Origin: Croceibacter atlanticus HTCC2559
GTDB taxonomy: Bacteria; Bacteroidota; Bacteroidia; Flavobacteriales; Flavobacteriaceae
Direction of reading: 5' to 3'
Assembly: GCF_000196315.1 (NCBI RefSeq)
Contig: NC_014230.1
Location: 1,384,001-1,448,000 of the forward strand
Length of the DNA: 64,000 nucleotides
The first letter of the stretch is position 1; every line of letters starts with the position of its first letter. Positions 1 to 9,800 of the stretch are shown in pieces. The notes below the pieces were generated by a model, which searched no databases, was not told where the DNA came from, and saw only the letters and a program-made list of their open reading frames with translations. The translations under genes were made by a program, and so were the position numbers.

Positions 1-742
1 GGACTTCAGTATCATTAAAGAATACTTGTCTTGTTGAAGAAGAGTGTATACCTAGCTTCTTTTCTTCTTCACCCATAGAGATACCATTTTCAGGGTTGTT
101 CTCTACGATAAAACCAGTAATGTTTTTGTCATCTTCTATTCGAGCAAAAACTACAAATAGATTACAGAAACCTGCATTACTAATCCACATTTTTTGACCA
201 GTAATCTTATAATGTGTACCATCTTCAGAAAGAACAGCTTTAGTTTTTCCAGAATTGGCATCACTACCTGCACCAGGTTCAGTTAAACAATAGGCACCAA
301 ACCACTCACCAGTAGCTAATTTCGGTACATATTTTTTCTTCTGCTCTTCATTACCATATAACGTAATTGGCATTGTACCAATACCAGTATGTGCACCAAA
401 CGCAGTAGCTATAGATCCTGTTGCGCCAGAAATATAATCACATACCAACATTGTAGTTACAAAGCCCATACCTAAACCATCATACTCTTCTGGAACAGCA
501 ACACCTAATAAACCAAGTTCACCAGCTTTACGCATGATTTCTTCTGTAAGTGCGTAGTCTTTTTTCTCAAAACGCTCTTTATTTGGCCAAATTTCTCTGT
601 CTACAAATTCTTTAACAGAGTCGCGCATCATTTTTTGCTCCTCAGAGAAGTCTTCTGGAGTAAAAATATTTTCGCAAGGTGTTTCTTTTACTAAAAATTG
701 CCCACCACGAAGCATATCTTTATTTAATTCTTTTGATTCCAT
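1..742 (-). CDS. Acyl-CoA dehydrogenase, C-terminus cut by window edge
   Basis: First step of beta-oxidation: FAD-dependent alpha,beta-desaturation of acyl-CoA. About 247 N-terminal residues are visible, starting MESKELNKDMLRGGQFLV at 742; the rest lies left of base 1. The conserved block AYCLTEPGAGSDANSG and the following KMWISNAGF are typical of the middle beta-domain of the family. The gene follows the thiolase gene by 39 bp in the same direction, so it is probably the last visible gene of the marR-fadB-fadA-fadE type operon. The longer N-terminus resembles the roughly 600-residue forms common in Bacteroidota, but total length cannot be judged here. Confidence 0.9.
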   Translation of the reverse strand, partial: MESKELNKDMLRGGQFLVKETPCENIFTPEDFSEEQKMMRDSVKEFVDREIWPNKERFEKKDYALTEEIMRKAGELGLLGVAVPEEYDGLGMGFVTTMLVCDYISGATGSIATAFGAHTGIGTMPITLYGNEEQKKKYVPKLATGEWFGAYCLTEPGAGSDANSGKTKAVLSEDGTHYKITGQKMWISNAGFCNLFVVFARIEDDKNITGFIVENNPENGISMGEEEKKLGIHSSSTRQVFFNDTEV

Positions 743-781
743 ATTTAATTAAGATTGTTAAGAATAAACCTAGATGGTTTA

Positions 782-1972
782 TTAATTTAAAAATTCATAT
801 ATACCACAAGCACCTTGTCCTGTACCTACGCACATAGTTACGGCGCCATATTTTCCTTTCATATTGCGTTTACGCATCTCGTCGAATAACTGTACACTTA
901 ATTTAGCTCCTGTGCATCCTAGTGGATGCCCAAGTGCAATGGCACCACCATTTACGTTTACAATATCTTTATTGAGGCCTAACTCTCTTATAACTGCTAG
1001 AGATTGTGATGCAAACGCTTCATTAAGTTCAATTAAATCTAAATCGTCTTGTTTTAATCCTGCTTGTTTTAAAGCTTTAGGAATAGCTTTAATAGGACCT
1101 ATACCCATTATTCTAGGAGGTACGCCTGCTGCTGCAAAGTTTACCATTCTTGCAATAGGTTCAAGATTTAGTTCTTTAACCATAGCTTCACTCATTACCA
1201 TTACAAATGCAGCACCATCACTCATTTGTGAAGAGTTTCCAGCAGTTACACTACCGCCATCTGCAAATACAGGTCTTAGTTTTGCTAAAGCTTCTTTGTT
1301 AGTTCCTTTTCTCGGACCTTCGTCTTTATTAACTGTGTATGTTTTTGTTTGTTTCTTACCATTATCACCTACAAAAGTATCTTCAACATCAATAGGTACA
1401 ATCTGGTCTTGAAAACGATTTTCTTCTTGAGCTTTCAAGGCTTTCATATGAGAATTATACGCAAACTCATCTTGATCATCTCGAGATACTTTAAATTCAT
1501 TTGCAACAGCTTCTGCTGTTAATCCCATTCCCCAATAATAATCTTCGTGACCTTTGTGCGCTAGTTTATAATCTGGTACTGGTTTATAGCCTCCCATTGG
1601 TATGTAACTCATGCTTTCTGCACCACCAGCAATAATACAATCTGCCATTCCAGATTGAATCTTAGCTGTTGCCATAGCAATAGTTTCTACTCCTGAAGCA
1701 CAATACCTATTAACAGTTACGCCAGGTACATCTTCTATTTTTAACCCCATTAAAGAAATAAGGCGTGCCATATTTAAACCTTGTTCTGCTTCTGGCATTG
1801 CGTTACCAACTATAACGTCATCTATACGATGCTTGTCAAAGTCTGGTAATTTATCCATCATGAACTGAATGGTTTCTGCAGCAAGCTCATCTGGGCGTTT
1901 AAATCTAAAAACGCCTCTAGGTGCTTTTCCTACTGCTGTTCTATATGCTTGTACAATATATGCTGTATTCAT
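782..1972 (-). CDS. fadA: Acetyl-CoA acyltransferase (3-ketoacyl-CoA thiolase)
   Basis: Cleaves 3-ketoacyl-CoA with CoA to acetyl-CoA and a shortened acyl-CoA, the last beta-oxidation step. At 396 residues it has normal thiolase length. The nucleophile is Cys91 in NRYCASGVETIAMA, the GHPLGCTGA motif holds the catalytic His near 349, and CVGTGQG near the C-terminus supplies the second catalytic Cys. It lies 45 bp downstream of the multifunctional dehydrogenase/hydratase gene and upstream of the acyl-CoA dehydrogenase gene, the usual partners. A biosynthetic acetyl-CoA acetyltransferase is possible from the fold alone, but the neighbours favour degradation. Confidence 0.93.
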   Translation of the reverse strand: MNTAYIVQAYRTAVGKAPRGVFRFKRPDELAAETIQFMMDKLPDFDKHRIDDVIVGNAMPEAEQGLNMARLISLMGLKIEDVPGVTVNRYCASGVETIAMATAKIQSGMADCIIAGGAESMSYIPMGGYKPVPDYKLAHKGHEDYYWGMGLTAEAVANEFKVSRDDQDEFAYNSHMKALKAQEENRFQDQIVPIDVEDTFVGDNGKKQTKTYTVNKDEGPRKGTNKEALAKLRPVFADGGSVTAGNSSQMSDGAAFVMVMSEAMVKELNLEPIARMVNFAAAGVPPRIMGIGPIKAIPKALKQAGLKQDDLDLIELNEAFASQSLAVIRELGLNKDIVNVNGGAIALGHPLGCTGAKLSVQLFDEMRKRNMKGKYGAVTMCVGTGQGACGIYEFLN

Positions 1973-2017
1973 CTTTTAGTTTGATTTTGTTTTGATTCTT
2001 AATTTAATAGGACCTTT

Positions 2018-4426
2018 TTAGTTTCTTAAAGGTTTTCCTTTTTGAATCATGTGTTGTAATCGTTCTAATGTTTTGCGTTCTCCGGCAAGACTTAAGAATG
2101 CTTCGCGCTCTAAGTCTAATAGGTATTGCTCACTTACGTAGTTAGGTTCAGATAAATCACCACCAGCCATAACGTAAGCTAATTTGTTGGCAATTTTCTT
2201 ATCATGTTCACTTATATATTTACCGGCTTCCATAGAGTCTGTTCCTACTAAGAACATTCCCATTGCTTGTTTACCTAGTACTTTTACATCGGTTCTCTTT
2301 ACAGGTTGTGTGTAACCTAAGTCTGCCATCATTCTTGCTTGTTGCTTAGCAATTGCAATTTGACGTTTCTTATTAACCACAACTATATCTTTACCATGTT
2401 TTAAGATACCTGTATCATAAGCTTCATAAGCAGATGTTGAAACTTTTGCCATTCCTATTGCTAAGAAGTATTCTTGAAGTCTGTTAAGCTCTACATCATT
2501 TTTCTCAAAAGTATCTGCTGCTCTTAGCGCCATTTCTTTTGAGCCACCACCACCAGGAATTACACCAACTCCAAACTCTACTAAACCAATATAACTTTCT
2601 GCTGCTGCTACAACTTTATCTGCGTGAAGTGTCATTTCGCAACCACCACCTAATGTCATTGCTTGAGGGCAAACAATTGTTGGGATAGAAGAGTAGCGTA
2701 AGCGCATAACAGAGTCTTGGAAGTATTTCACTGCAGCGTTTAGCTCATCATATTCTTGCTCTACAGCCATCATAAAAATCATCCCGATATTTGCACCAAC
2801 AGAAAAGTTTTTGCCTTGGTTGGCAACTACAAGACCATCAAAGTCTTTTTCGGCAATATCTATTGCTCGGTTAAGTCCATTAAGAACGTCTCCACCAATA
2901 GTATTCATTTTACTTCTAAACTCTAAGTTTAAGATACCATCACCAAGATCTTCTACAACACAGCCTGAATTTTTAAAGACTTCTTTGTTCTTCCTAATGT
3001 TATCTAATATGATAAAGCTGTCTTGACCTGGTATTTTTACATGTGTTTTCTCAGGAATGCCATAGTAATAGGTGTTACCATCTCTTACATCGTAAAATTC
3101 TTTTACACCTTTGTCTAACATTTCATTAACCCAAGCAGCTGGTTCATAACCTTCTGCTTTCATTAATTCTATTCCTTTTTCAACACCAATTGCATCCCAA
3201 ATTTCAAATGGGCCATGTTCCCATCCAAAACCTGCTTTCATAGCATCATCTATCTTATATAATTCATCAGAGATTTCTGGAATTCTATTTGAAGCGTATG
3301 CAAAAAGTGCAGAGAAATTCTTTCTATAAAATTCACCTGCTTTATCTTTTCCATTTGCTAGAACTTTAAAGCGATCTGCAACATTGTCTATAGATTTTGT
3401 TAACTCTAAGGTTGCAAAAGATGCACTTTTCTTCTTGCGGTAGTCCATAGTATCTAAATCCAAAGAAAGGATTTCACTTGAACCATCGTCTTTTTTTACT
3501 TTTTTGTAAAAACCTTGTCCGGTTTTACTTCCTAACCATTTATTGGTCATCATAGTATCTATGAACTCTGGAAGCTTAAATAGATCATGACGCTCGTCTT
3601 CTTCACATTTGTCATATATACCATTGGCAACATGTACTAACGTGTCTAGGCCAACAACATCAACTGTTCTAAATGTGGCAGATTTTGGTCTTCCTATTAC
3701 AGGTCCTGTTAACTTATCTACTTCTTCAACAGTCATGTCTAATTCCTTAACCATGTGGAAAAGGCTCATGATACTAAAGATGCCAACTCGGTTTCCTATA
3801 AATGCAGGTGTGTCTTTAGCTACGATAGATGTTTTTCCTAAAAACTTTTCGCCATATCCATTTAGGAAATCTAATACTTCTGGTGAAGTTTTAGGACCTG
3901 GAATAATTTCGAATAACTCTAAATATCTTGGTGGGTTAAAGAAGTGTGTCCCACAGAAATGTTTTTGAAAATCTTCACTTCTACCTTCACTCATTAAGTT
4001 TATAGGTATTCCTGAAGTGTTAGATGTAATTAAAGTTCCTTCTGTTCTATGTTTTTCTAAGTTTTCGAAGACTTGTTTCTTAATATCAAGACGCTCGACA
4101 ACAACCTCAATAATCCAATCTACATCTTTTACTTTAGCAATATCATCTTCAAGATTTCCAGTAGAAATTCTACTTGCAAAATCTTTATGATATAATGGAG
4201 CTGGTTTAGATTTTATTGAAGATTGTAATGCATCATTTACAATACGGTTTCTTACAACCTTATCTTCAAGGGTTAATCCTTTAGCTTTTTCCTTTTCATT
4301 TAGTTCTCTAGGAACAATATCCAGAAGTAAAACTTCTACTCCGATATTAGCAAAATGGCAAGCTATACCGCTTCCCATAATACCTGATCCTATAACTGCA
4401 ATTTTATTTATTCTGCGTTTTGCCAT
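2018..4426 (-). CDS. 3-hydroxyacyl-CoA dehydrogenase / enoyl-CoA hydratase fusion (FadN/FadB type)
   Basis: Bifunctional beta-oxidation enzyme of 802 residues. The NAD-binding Rossmann motif GSGIMGSGIACHFANIG is at residues about 13-29, so the dehydrogenase half comes first, and the crotonase-like hydratase half occupies roughly 500-720 with GGGCEMTLHADKV and GVGVIPGGGG. This order (dehydrogenase then hydratase) matches Bacillus FadN rather than E. coli FadB, where the order is reversed. The start at 4426 is 15 bp after the marR stop, indicating co-transcription with the regulator. It pairs functionally with the thiolase directly downstream. Confidence 0.92.
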   Translation of the reverse strand: MAKRRINKIAVIGSGIMGSGIACHFANIGVEVLLLDIVPRELNEKEKAKGLTLEDKVVRNRIVNDALQSSIKSKPAPLYHKDFASRISTGNLEDDIAKVKDVDWIIEVVVERLDIKKQVFENLEKHRTEGTLITSNTSGIPINLMSEGRSEDFQKHFCGTHFFNPPRYLELFEIIPGPKTSPEVLDFLNGYGEKFLGKTSIVAKDTPAFIGNRVGIFSIMSLFHMVKELDMTVEEVDKLTGPVIGRPKSATFRTVDVVGLDTLVHVANGIYDKCEEDERHDLFKLPEFIDTMMTNKWLGSKTGQGFYKKVKKDDGSSEILSLDLDTMDYRKKKSASFATLELTKSIDNVADRFKVLANGKDKAGEFYRKNFSALFAYASNRIPEISDELYKIDDAMKAGFGWEHGPFEIWDAIGVEKGIELMKAEGYEPAAWVNEMLDKGVKEFYDVRDGNTYYYGIPEKTHVKIPGQDSFIILDNIRKNKEVFKNSGCVVEDLGDGILNLEFRSKMNTIGGDVLNGLNRAIDIAEKDFDGLVVANQGKNFSVGANIGMIFMMAVEQEYDELNAAVKYFQDSVMRLRYSSIPTIVCPQAMTLGGGCEMTLHADKVVAAAESYIGLVEFGVGVIPGGGGSKEMALRAADTFEKNDVELNRLQEYFLAIGMAKVSTSAYEAYDTGILKHGKDIVVVNKKRQIAIAKQQARMMADLGYTQPVKRTDVKVLGKQAMGMFLVGTDSMEAGKYISEHDKKIANKLAYVMAGGDLSEPNYVSEQYLLDLEREAFLSLAGERKTLERLQHMIQKGKPLRN

Positions 4427-4441
4427 TAGTAATAGCTGTTT

Positions 4442-4876
4442 TTAGTTGTAAATTTTTTTTGAAGAGATGAGGTCTAGCATTTTATTGGCTACCTTTTTAA
4501 ACGTTGCTAAATCTTCATCTGAAATATTTTTATTGATAGCCTCATCAAAACTTAGGACAACGCTTTTAGAATACTCGCGCATTTCATGACCATAGTCTGT
4601 AAGCGTTATGATGACACTGCGACCATCTAGTGGGTTTTTTTTACGCTCTATAAGACCACGTTGTTCCATAGATTTTAATGTTCGAGACAAGCTGGTAGCT
4701 TCCATTCCCATTTTAGGCCCAAGAGATGTTGATGGTGTGCCTTCATCTGGATCTATACTTATAAGTGTAAACCCTGTTGCCATGGTACTATCTACCTTAC
4801 TTGCTTGCTCATTATACATTTTAGAAACTGCCATCCAGGTAGCTCTTAATACGTAATCAATAGTTTTTTCTCTCAT
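4442..4876 (-). CDS. MarR-family transcriptional regulator of the beta-oxidation operon
   Basis: Winged-helix regulator of about 144 residues. The recognition region reads KMGMEATSLSRTLKSMEQRG, followed by the wing RKKNPLDGRSVIITLTDYG, both typical of MarR. The frame is open to an ATG at 4903, but a -7-like TATAATTTG (minus strand, 4909-4901) would place transcription start inside that extension, so the ATG at 4876 (MREKTIDYVLRA) is preferred. It is the first gene of the operon with the dehydrogenase/hydratase, thiolase and acyl-CoA dehydrogenase genes. It probably senses acyl-CoA or a fatty acid and represses its own operon, by analogy with other fad regulators; this is inference. Confidence 0.85.
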   Translation of the reverse strand: MREKTIDYVLRATWMAVSKMYNEQASKVDSTMATGFTLISIDPDEGTPSTSLGPKMGMEATSLSRTLKSMEQRGLIERKKNPLDGRSVIITLTDYGHEMREYSKSVVLSFDEAINKNISDEDLATFKKVANKMLDLISSKKIYN

Positions 4877-4910
4877 ATTGTTCTGAATATGTAAATATAA
4901 CAAATTATAC

Positions 4911-4922
4911 TATGCGTGCATA
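4911..4922. promoter_or_regulatory. Inverted repeat, candidate MarR operator
   Basis: TATGC-GT-GCATA is a perfect 5-bp inverted repeat with a 2-nt centre, lying just upstream of the -7-like TATAATTTG of the marR-led beta-oxidation operon. Position and symmetry suit autoregulation by the adjacent MarR protein. The arms are short, so chance occurrence in AT-rich DNA is possible. Confidence 0.4.
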
Positions 4923-4969
4923 ATAAAATTTATATTAATTATATAATTTAACACTTTGGCGAAAAACTA

Positions 4970-5000
4970 AAAACGCTTCTTTAAAGATAAGAAGCGTTTT
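4970..5000 (-). terminator. Rho-independent terminator after the acyl-CoA synthetase gene
   Basis: A perfect 12-bp stem (AAAACGCTTCTT with AAGAAGCGTTTT, 4970-4981 and 4989-5000) encloses a 7-nt loop. On the minus strand it is followed by a T-rich tract. It separates the synthetase gene from the marR-led operon. Confidence 0.85.
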
Positions 5001-5022
5001 TTTGTTTTTGTGATATTTTATG

Positions 5023-6801
5023 TTATTTATGATCGTAAATTTTGTTATAAAGATCTAAGTACTTTTCCTTTACAACTCTACGTTTTAATTTCATAGTAGG
5101 AGTGAGGTGTTCTTCTTCTATACTCCAAACGTCTGGTGTAAGTTCAAAACGTTTAATTTTTTCCCAATGACCAAAGCTTTGGTTGTAAAAATCTACTTCT
5201 TCTTGAATGCGTTTTACAACTTCTTCATTTTCTGCAATTTCCTTATTGGTACTACCAATATTAAAATGTTTCTTTTTAGCCCAATCTTCTAAGAATTCAA
5301 AATTAGGTTGAATTAAAGCTGCTGGCATTTTTTCGCCTTCACCTACAACCATAATTTGCTCTATAAAACGTGATTGTTTCATTTTGTTTTCTAGCAATTG
5401 TGGTGCAATATATTTTCCGCCAGAGGTTTTAAACATTTCTTTTTTGCGGTCGGTAATTTTAAGGAAGCCATCTTTATCTACCTCACCTATATCACCTGTA
5501 TGAAAATAACCGTCTTTTAAAACTTCATCAGTTTTTTCTGTGTCCTTATAGTATCCTAACATCACATTAGGACCTTTTACTAATATTTCACCATCGTCTG
5601 CAATTTTAACTTCAACGTCTGGTAATAGTTTACCTACTGTCCCAATCCTAAGACCGCCATCACGCATATCGTTTACAGATACTACTGGACTTGTTTCTGT
5701 TAATCCGTATCCTTCCATAACAGGAACACCGCCGGCGTTAAAGACTCTTGCTAATCTTGGTTGTAAAGCAGCACTTCCAGAGGCAATAGCTTTTAAATTG
5801 CCACCAAGAGCTTCTTGCCACTTGCTAAAGATAAGTTTGCGGGCTACTTTTAATTTTTGCTCATACCACCAACCGTTCTGGCCGTAAGGTTCATATTTTA
5901 GACCAAGCTCAACAGCCCAGAAAAATAATGCTTTTTTGACGCCAGTTAAATCTGTTCCTTTAGCTATAATTTTATCGTAAACTTTCTCAAGAAGTCTTGG
6001 TACAGCAGACATTACTTGAGGCTGAACTTCTTTTAAGTTGTCGCTTATAGTTTCTAAAGATTCAGCAAAATAAATGTTAACACCTTTGTATTGATATAGG
6101 TATTGTAGCATGCGCTCGTATATATGACATACGGGAAGAAAACTTAATGCTTTTTCATTACCTTGATTAAGAGGTAGTCTTGTAGCACTTGCTAATGCAT
6201 TGCTAACAATATTTTTGTGAGACAGCATTACACCTTTTGGTCTTCCTGTTGTTCCAGAAGTGTATATTAAAGTAGCTAAATCGTCTTCTTTAACATTGGC
6301 CATTAGCGTTTCAACTTCTTCTTGATTGGTTTTGTCTTCCCCAAGTTTTAAAACTTCATCCCAATTTTTAGCGCCATTAATAGAGTCGAAAGTGTACACT
6401 TCTTTTAATGAAGGAACATTTGCTTTAATTTTATTTACTTTATTTAATACTTCCTCATCAGACACAAAGCAATAGGTGCTTTCGCTATGATTTAGAACAT
6501 ACTCATAATCTTCTTCAGAAATTGTAGGATATATAGGAACGTCTTGCGCTCCAATTTGTAAAACACCCATATCTACAATATTCCATTCTGTTCTATTGTT
6601 TGTAGAAATGATGGCAATCTTGTCGTTAGGTTTTACGCCAAGCTTTAATAGGCCGCGGCTTAATTGGTTTCCTTTGTCAACAAATTCCTGAGAAGATGTT
6701 GCTACCCATTTACCATCATACTTTGTTACAAGTGCTTTTTCAAGATTGTATTTTTTTAAAGTATAATATGGAAAGTCAAAAAGTCTTTTGATGTCTGTCA
6801 T
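5023..6801 (-). CDS. Long-chain acyl-CoA synthetase (AMP-forming)
   Basis: Activates fatty acids to acyl-CoA through an acyl-adenylate. The 592-residue protein carries the P-loop motif LIYTSGTTGRPKGVMLSHKN near residue 178, the VMEGYGLTETSPVVS motif, and GYFHTGDIGEVDKDGFLKITDRKKE in the C-terminal hinge region. The length suits the long-chain AMP-dependent synthetases that are common in Bacteroidota. It is transcribed separately from, but beside, the beta-oxidation operon for which it would provide substrate. Membrane association is likely for the family but not visible as a clear membrane segment. Confidence 0.93.
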   Translation of the reverse strand: MTDIKRLFDFPYYTLKKYNLEKALVTKYDGKWVATSSQEFVDKGNQLSRGLLKLGVKPNDKIAIISTNNRTEWNIVDMGVLQIGAQDVPIYPTISEEDYEYVLNHSESTYCFVSDEEVLNKVNKIKANVPSLKEVYTFDSINGAKNWDEVLKLGEDKTNQEEVETLMANVKEDDLATLIYTSGTTGRPKGVMLSHKNIVSNALASATRLPLNQGNEKALSFLPVCHIYERMLQYLYQYKGVNIYFAESLETISDNLKEVQPQVMSAVPRLLEKVYDKIIAKGTDLTGVKKALFFWAVELGLKYEPYGQNGWWYEQKLKVARKLIFSKWQEALGGNLKAIASGSAALQPRLARVFNAGGVPVMEGYGLTETSPVVSVNDMRDGGLRIGTVGKLLPDVEVKIADDGEILVKGPNVMLGYYKDTEKTDEVLKDGYFHTGDIGEVDKDGFLKITDRKKEMFKTSGGKYIAPQLLENKMKQSRFIEQIMVVGEGEKMPAALIQPNFEFLEDWAKKKHFNIGSTNKEIAENEEVVKRIQEEVDFYNQSFGHWEKIKRFELTPDVWSIEEEHLTPTMKLKRRVVKEKYLDLYNKIYDHK

Positions 6802-6882
6802 AGTATGTTCAATAATTTACGAATGGCAAATTATGAAAATATTATGAATATTTTAAGATTATTTGCCTACCTAAATGTGAAT

Positions 6883-9800
6883 TTAATTTTTTTCTACCCA
6901 ATTTTTTGCATTTATAAAAGCGTCTAGCCAAGGAGATACTTCATCTTTCCTAGTGTTAGGGTAGTGTGCCCAGTTCCAAGAAAAAGTACTTCTTTCTAAG
7001 TGAGGCATCATTACTAAATGCCTTCCGCTTTTATCTGTAAGCATTGCAGCATTAAAATGACTACCATTTGGATTGGCTGGATAGCCTTCATAACCATATT
7101 TACCTACAATGTTGTAGTGTGATTCTTGATTTGGAAAACTAAATTTTCCTTCACCGTGTGCAGCCCAAATTCCTAGAGTAGATCCTTCAAAGTTGCTTAG
7201 CATCACAGAATTGTTCTTTTGAATGGTAACAGATGTAAATGTGCACTCAAACTTACCCGATTCATTGTGAAGCATGCTCGGTTTTTGAGCATCTTCTGGG
7301 TTTATTAAGCCTAGTTCTATAAATAATTGGCAACCATTACAAACTCCTAAAGACAATGTGTCTTCTCTATTAAAAAAGTCTTTAAGTGCTTTGTTGGCTT
7401 TATCATTATATAAAAATGCGCCAGCCCAACCTTTTGCGCTACCTAAAACATCTGAGTTTGAAAATCCACCTACAGCTGCAATAAATTTAATGTCCTTAAG
7501 GTCTTCTCGGCCACTAATTAAATCTGTCATATGAACATCTTTAACATCAAATCCTGCCAAATACATAGCATTAGCCATTTCACGCTCACTATTGCTACCT
7601 TTTTCTCTAATAATAGCAGCTTTAGGTCTTGGTTTAGAACTGTCTATACTTGGTAATTTTCCAGTAAAGTGTTCAGGAAATTTAAATTGAAGAGGTTGAT
7701 TTTTGTAATTTCTATAACGTTCACCAGCACGCTCGCCACCACTTTGGCGTTGGTCATGAAGATAAGAAGTTTTATACCAAATATCTCTTAGTTTTGGAAT
7801 GTCGAAACTAAATTCTTCACTATGATTTGTAACGGTCATAGTATTTCCAGAAACTACAGATCCTATTGTGTTAAACTGTATGTTATTTGATTTTAAAATT
7901 GTTTCAACTGAATTGTCTTTAGCTTGAAATACTATTCCAGCATTTTCAGAAAATAAAACCTTAATGGCGTCTGCTTCAGCTAAATTGGTCAAATCTATAT
8001 TAGCTGAAAGATCTTGGTCTGCAAAACAAAGTTCTAAAAGAGTAGTTATTAAACCGCCAGAAGCAACATCATGTCCGGCAACAATAAGATCTTGTTTTAT
8101 CAAATCTTGAACTGTGTTGAACGCATTTTTAAAGAAAGCATCATCAGTTATGGTAGGCGTGTTGCTTCCTACTTTATTCAAGATTTGCCCAAATGAAGAA
8201 CCACCTAATTTAAAGTCGTCTTGAGAAAAGTTTATATAATAAATTGAGCCTGCATCTTTCTTAAATACAGGAACAACTGTTTTTCTAATGTCATTACAAT
8301 GTCCTGCTGCAGAAATGATAACTGTACCTGGAGAGATAACTTCACTGTCTTTGTATTTTTGTTTCATAGATAAAGAATCTTTACCTGTAGGAACATTTAT
8401 ACCAAGATTGATAGCGAATTCTGAAACGGCTTCAACAGCTTCATAAAGACGTGCGTCTTCGCCTGGATTATTGCAAGGCCACATCCAGTTTGCAGACAGA
8501 GAAATAGAGGTTAATCCTTTTTCTAATGGTGCCCAAACAATATTTGTAAGCGCCTCTGCAATTGAGTTTTTAGAACCTGCCTTAGGATTTATTAAACCAC
8601 TAATAGGAGAGTGACCTATAGATGTAGCTACACCTTGATGGTTTTTATAATCTAAAGCCATAACACCACAATTGGCTAATGGTAGCTGTAGTGGGCCAAC
8701 GCATTGTTGTGTGGCTACACGACCAGTAACACAACGGTCTGCTTTGTTGGTAAGCCAATCTTTACAAGCTACGGCTTCTAGCTGAAGCACTTGTTCTAAA
8801 TAATGTGTAACATCTGCAGAATGGTATTCAATACTATGATACTTTCTATTAATAGTAGTATCATTCATAATAGTTTTAGGAGAGCTGCCAAACATATCTT
8901 CCAAAGCTAAATCCATTGGTTTTTGGCCAGTAGTTTTGCTTTCAAAAGTAAATTGATGGCTACCATCTACATCTCCAACAGTATACATTGGTGAACGTTC
9001 ACGTTCTGCTATTTTTTGAAGTTTTTCAATATGCTTTTGTCCTATAACTAGTCCCATACGTTCTTGGGATTCATTACCAATAATTTCTTTAGCAGAAAGT
9101 GTTGGATCTCCAACAGGAAGTTTGTCTAGGTCAATTTTACCGCCAGTATCTTCAACTAATTCAGATAAACAATTAAGGTGACCACCTGCGCCGTGATCAT
9201 GAATAGAAACAATAGGGTTTTCTTCGCATTCTACCATTCCTCGAATGGCATTAGCTGCTCGCTTTTGCATTTCTGGGTTAGAGCGTTGTATGGCATTTAG
9301 CTCAATACCGCTTTCAAACTCACCAGTATCGGCAGAAGAAACTGCAGCGCCACCCATTCCAATTCTATAATTATCACCACCTAGGATTACAATCTTGTCT
9401 CCTTTTTGTGGGGTGTCTTTCAGAGCTTGCTCTGCTTTACCGTATCCTATACCACCAGCAAGCATAATTACTTTATCAAATCCTAGTGCACGTTCTTCTT
9501 CTGTATGTTCAAAAGTTAAAAGAGATCCTGCAATAAGTGGTTGCCCGAACTTATTTCCAAAATCTGATGCACCATTTGAGGCCTTCATTAAGATATCCAT
9601 TGGTGTTTGGTATAACCATTGGCGCTCTTCCATACCTTGTTCCCAAGGTCTTTGCTCTGCTAATCTTGAATAAGATGTCATATAAACAGCAGTTCCTGCT
9701 AACGGCAACGAGCCTTTTCCGCCGGCAAGCCTGTCTCTTATTTCTCCACCACTTCCAGTTGCAGCTCCATTAAATGGCTCTACGGTTGTTGGGAAATTAT

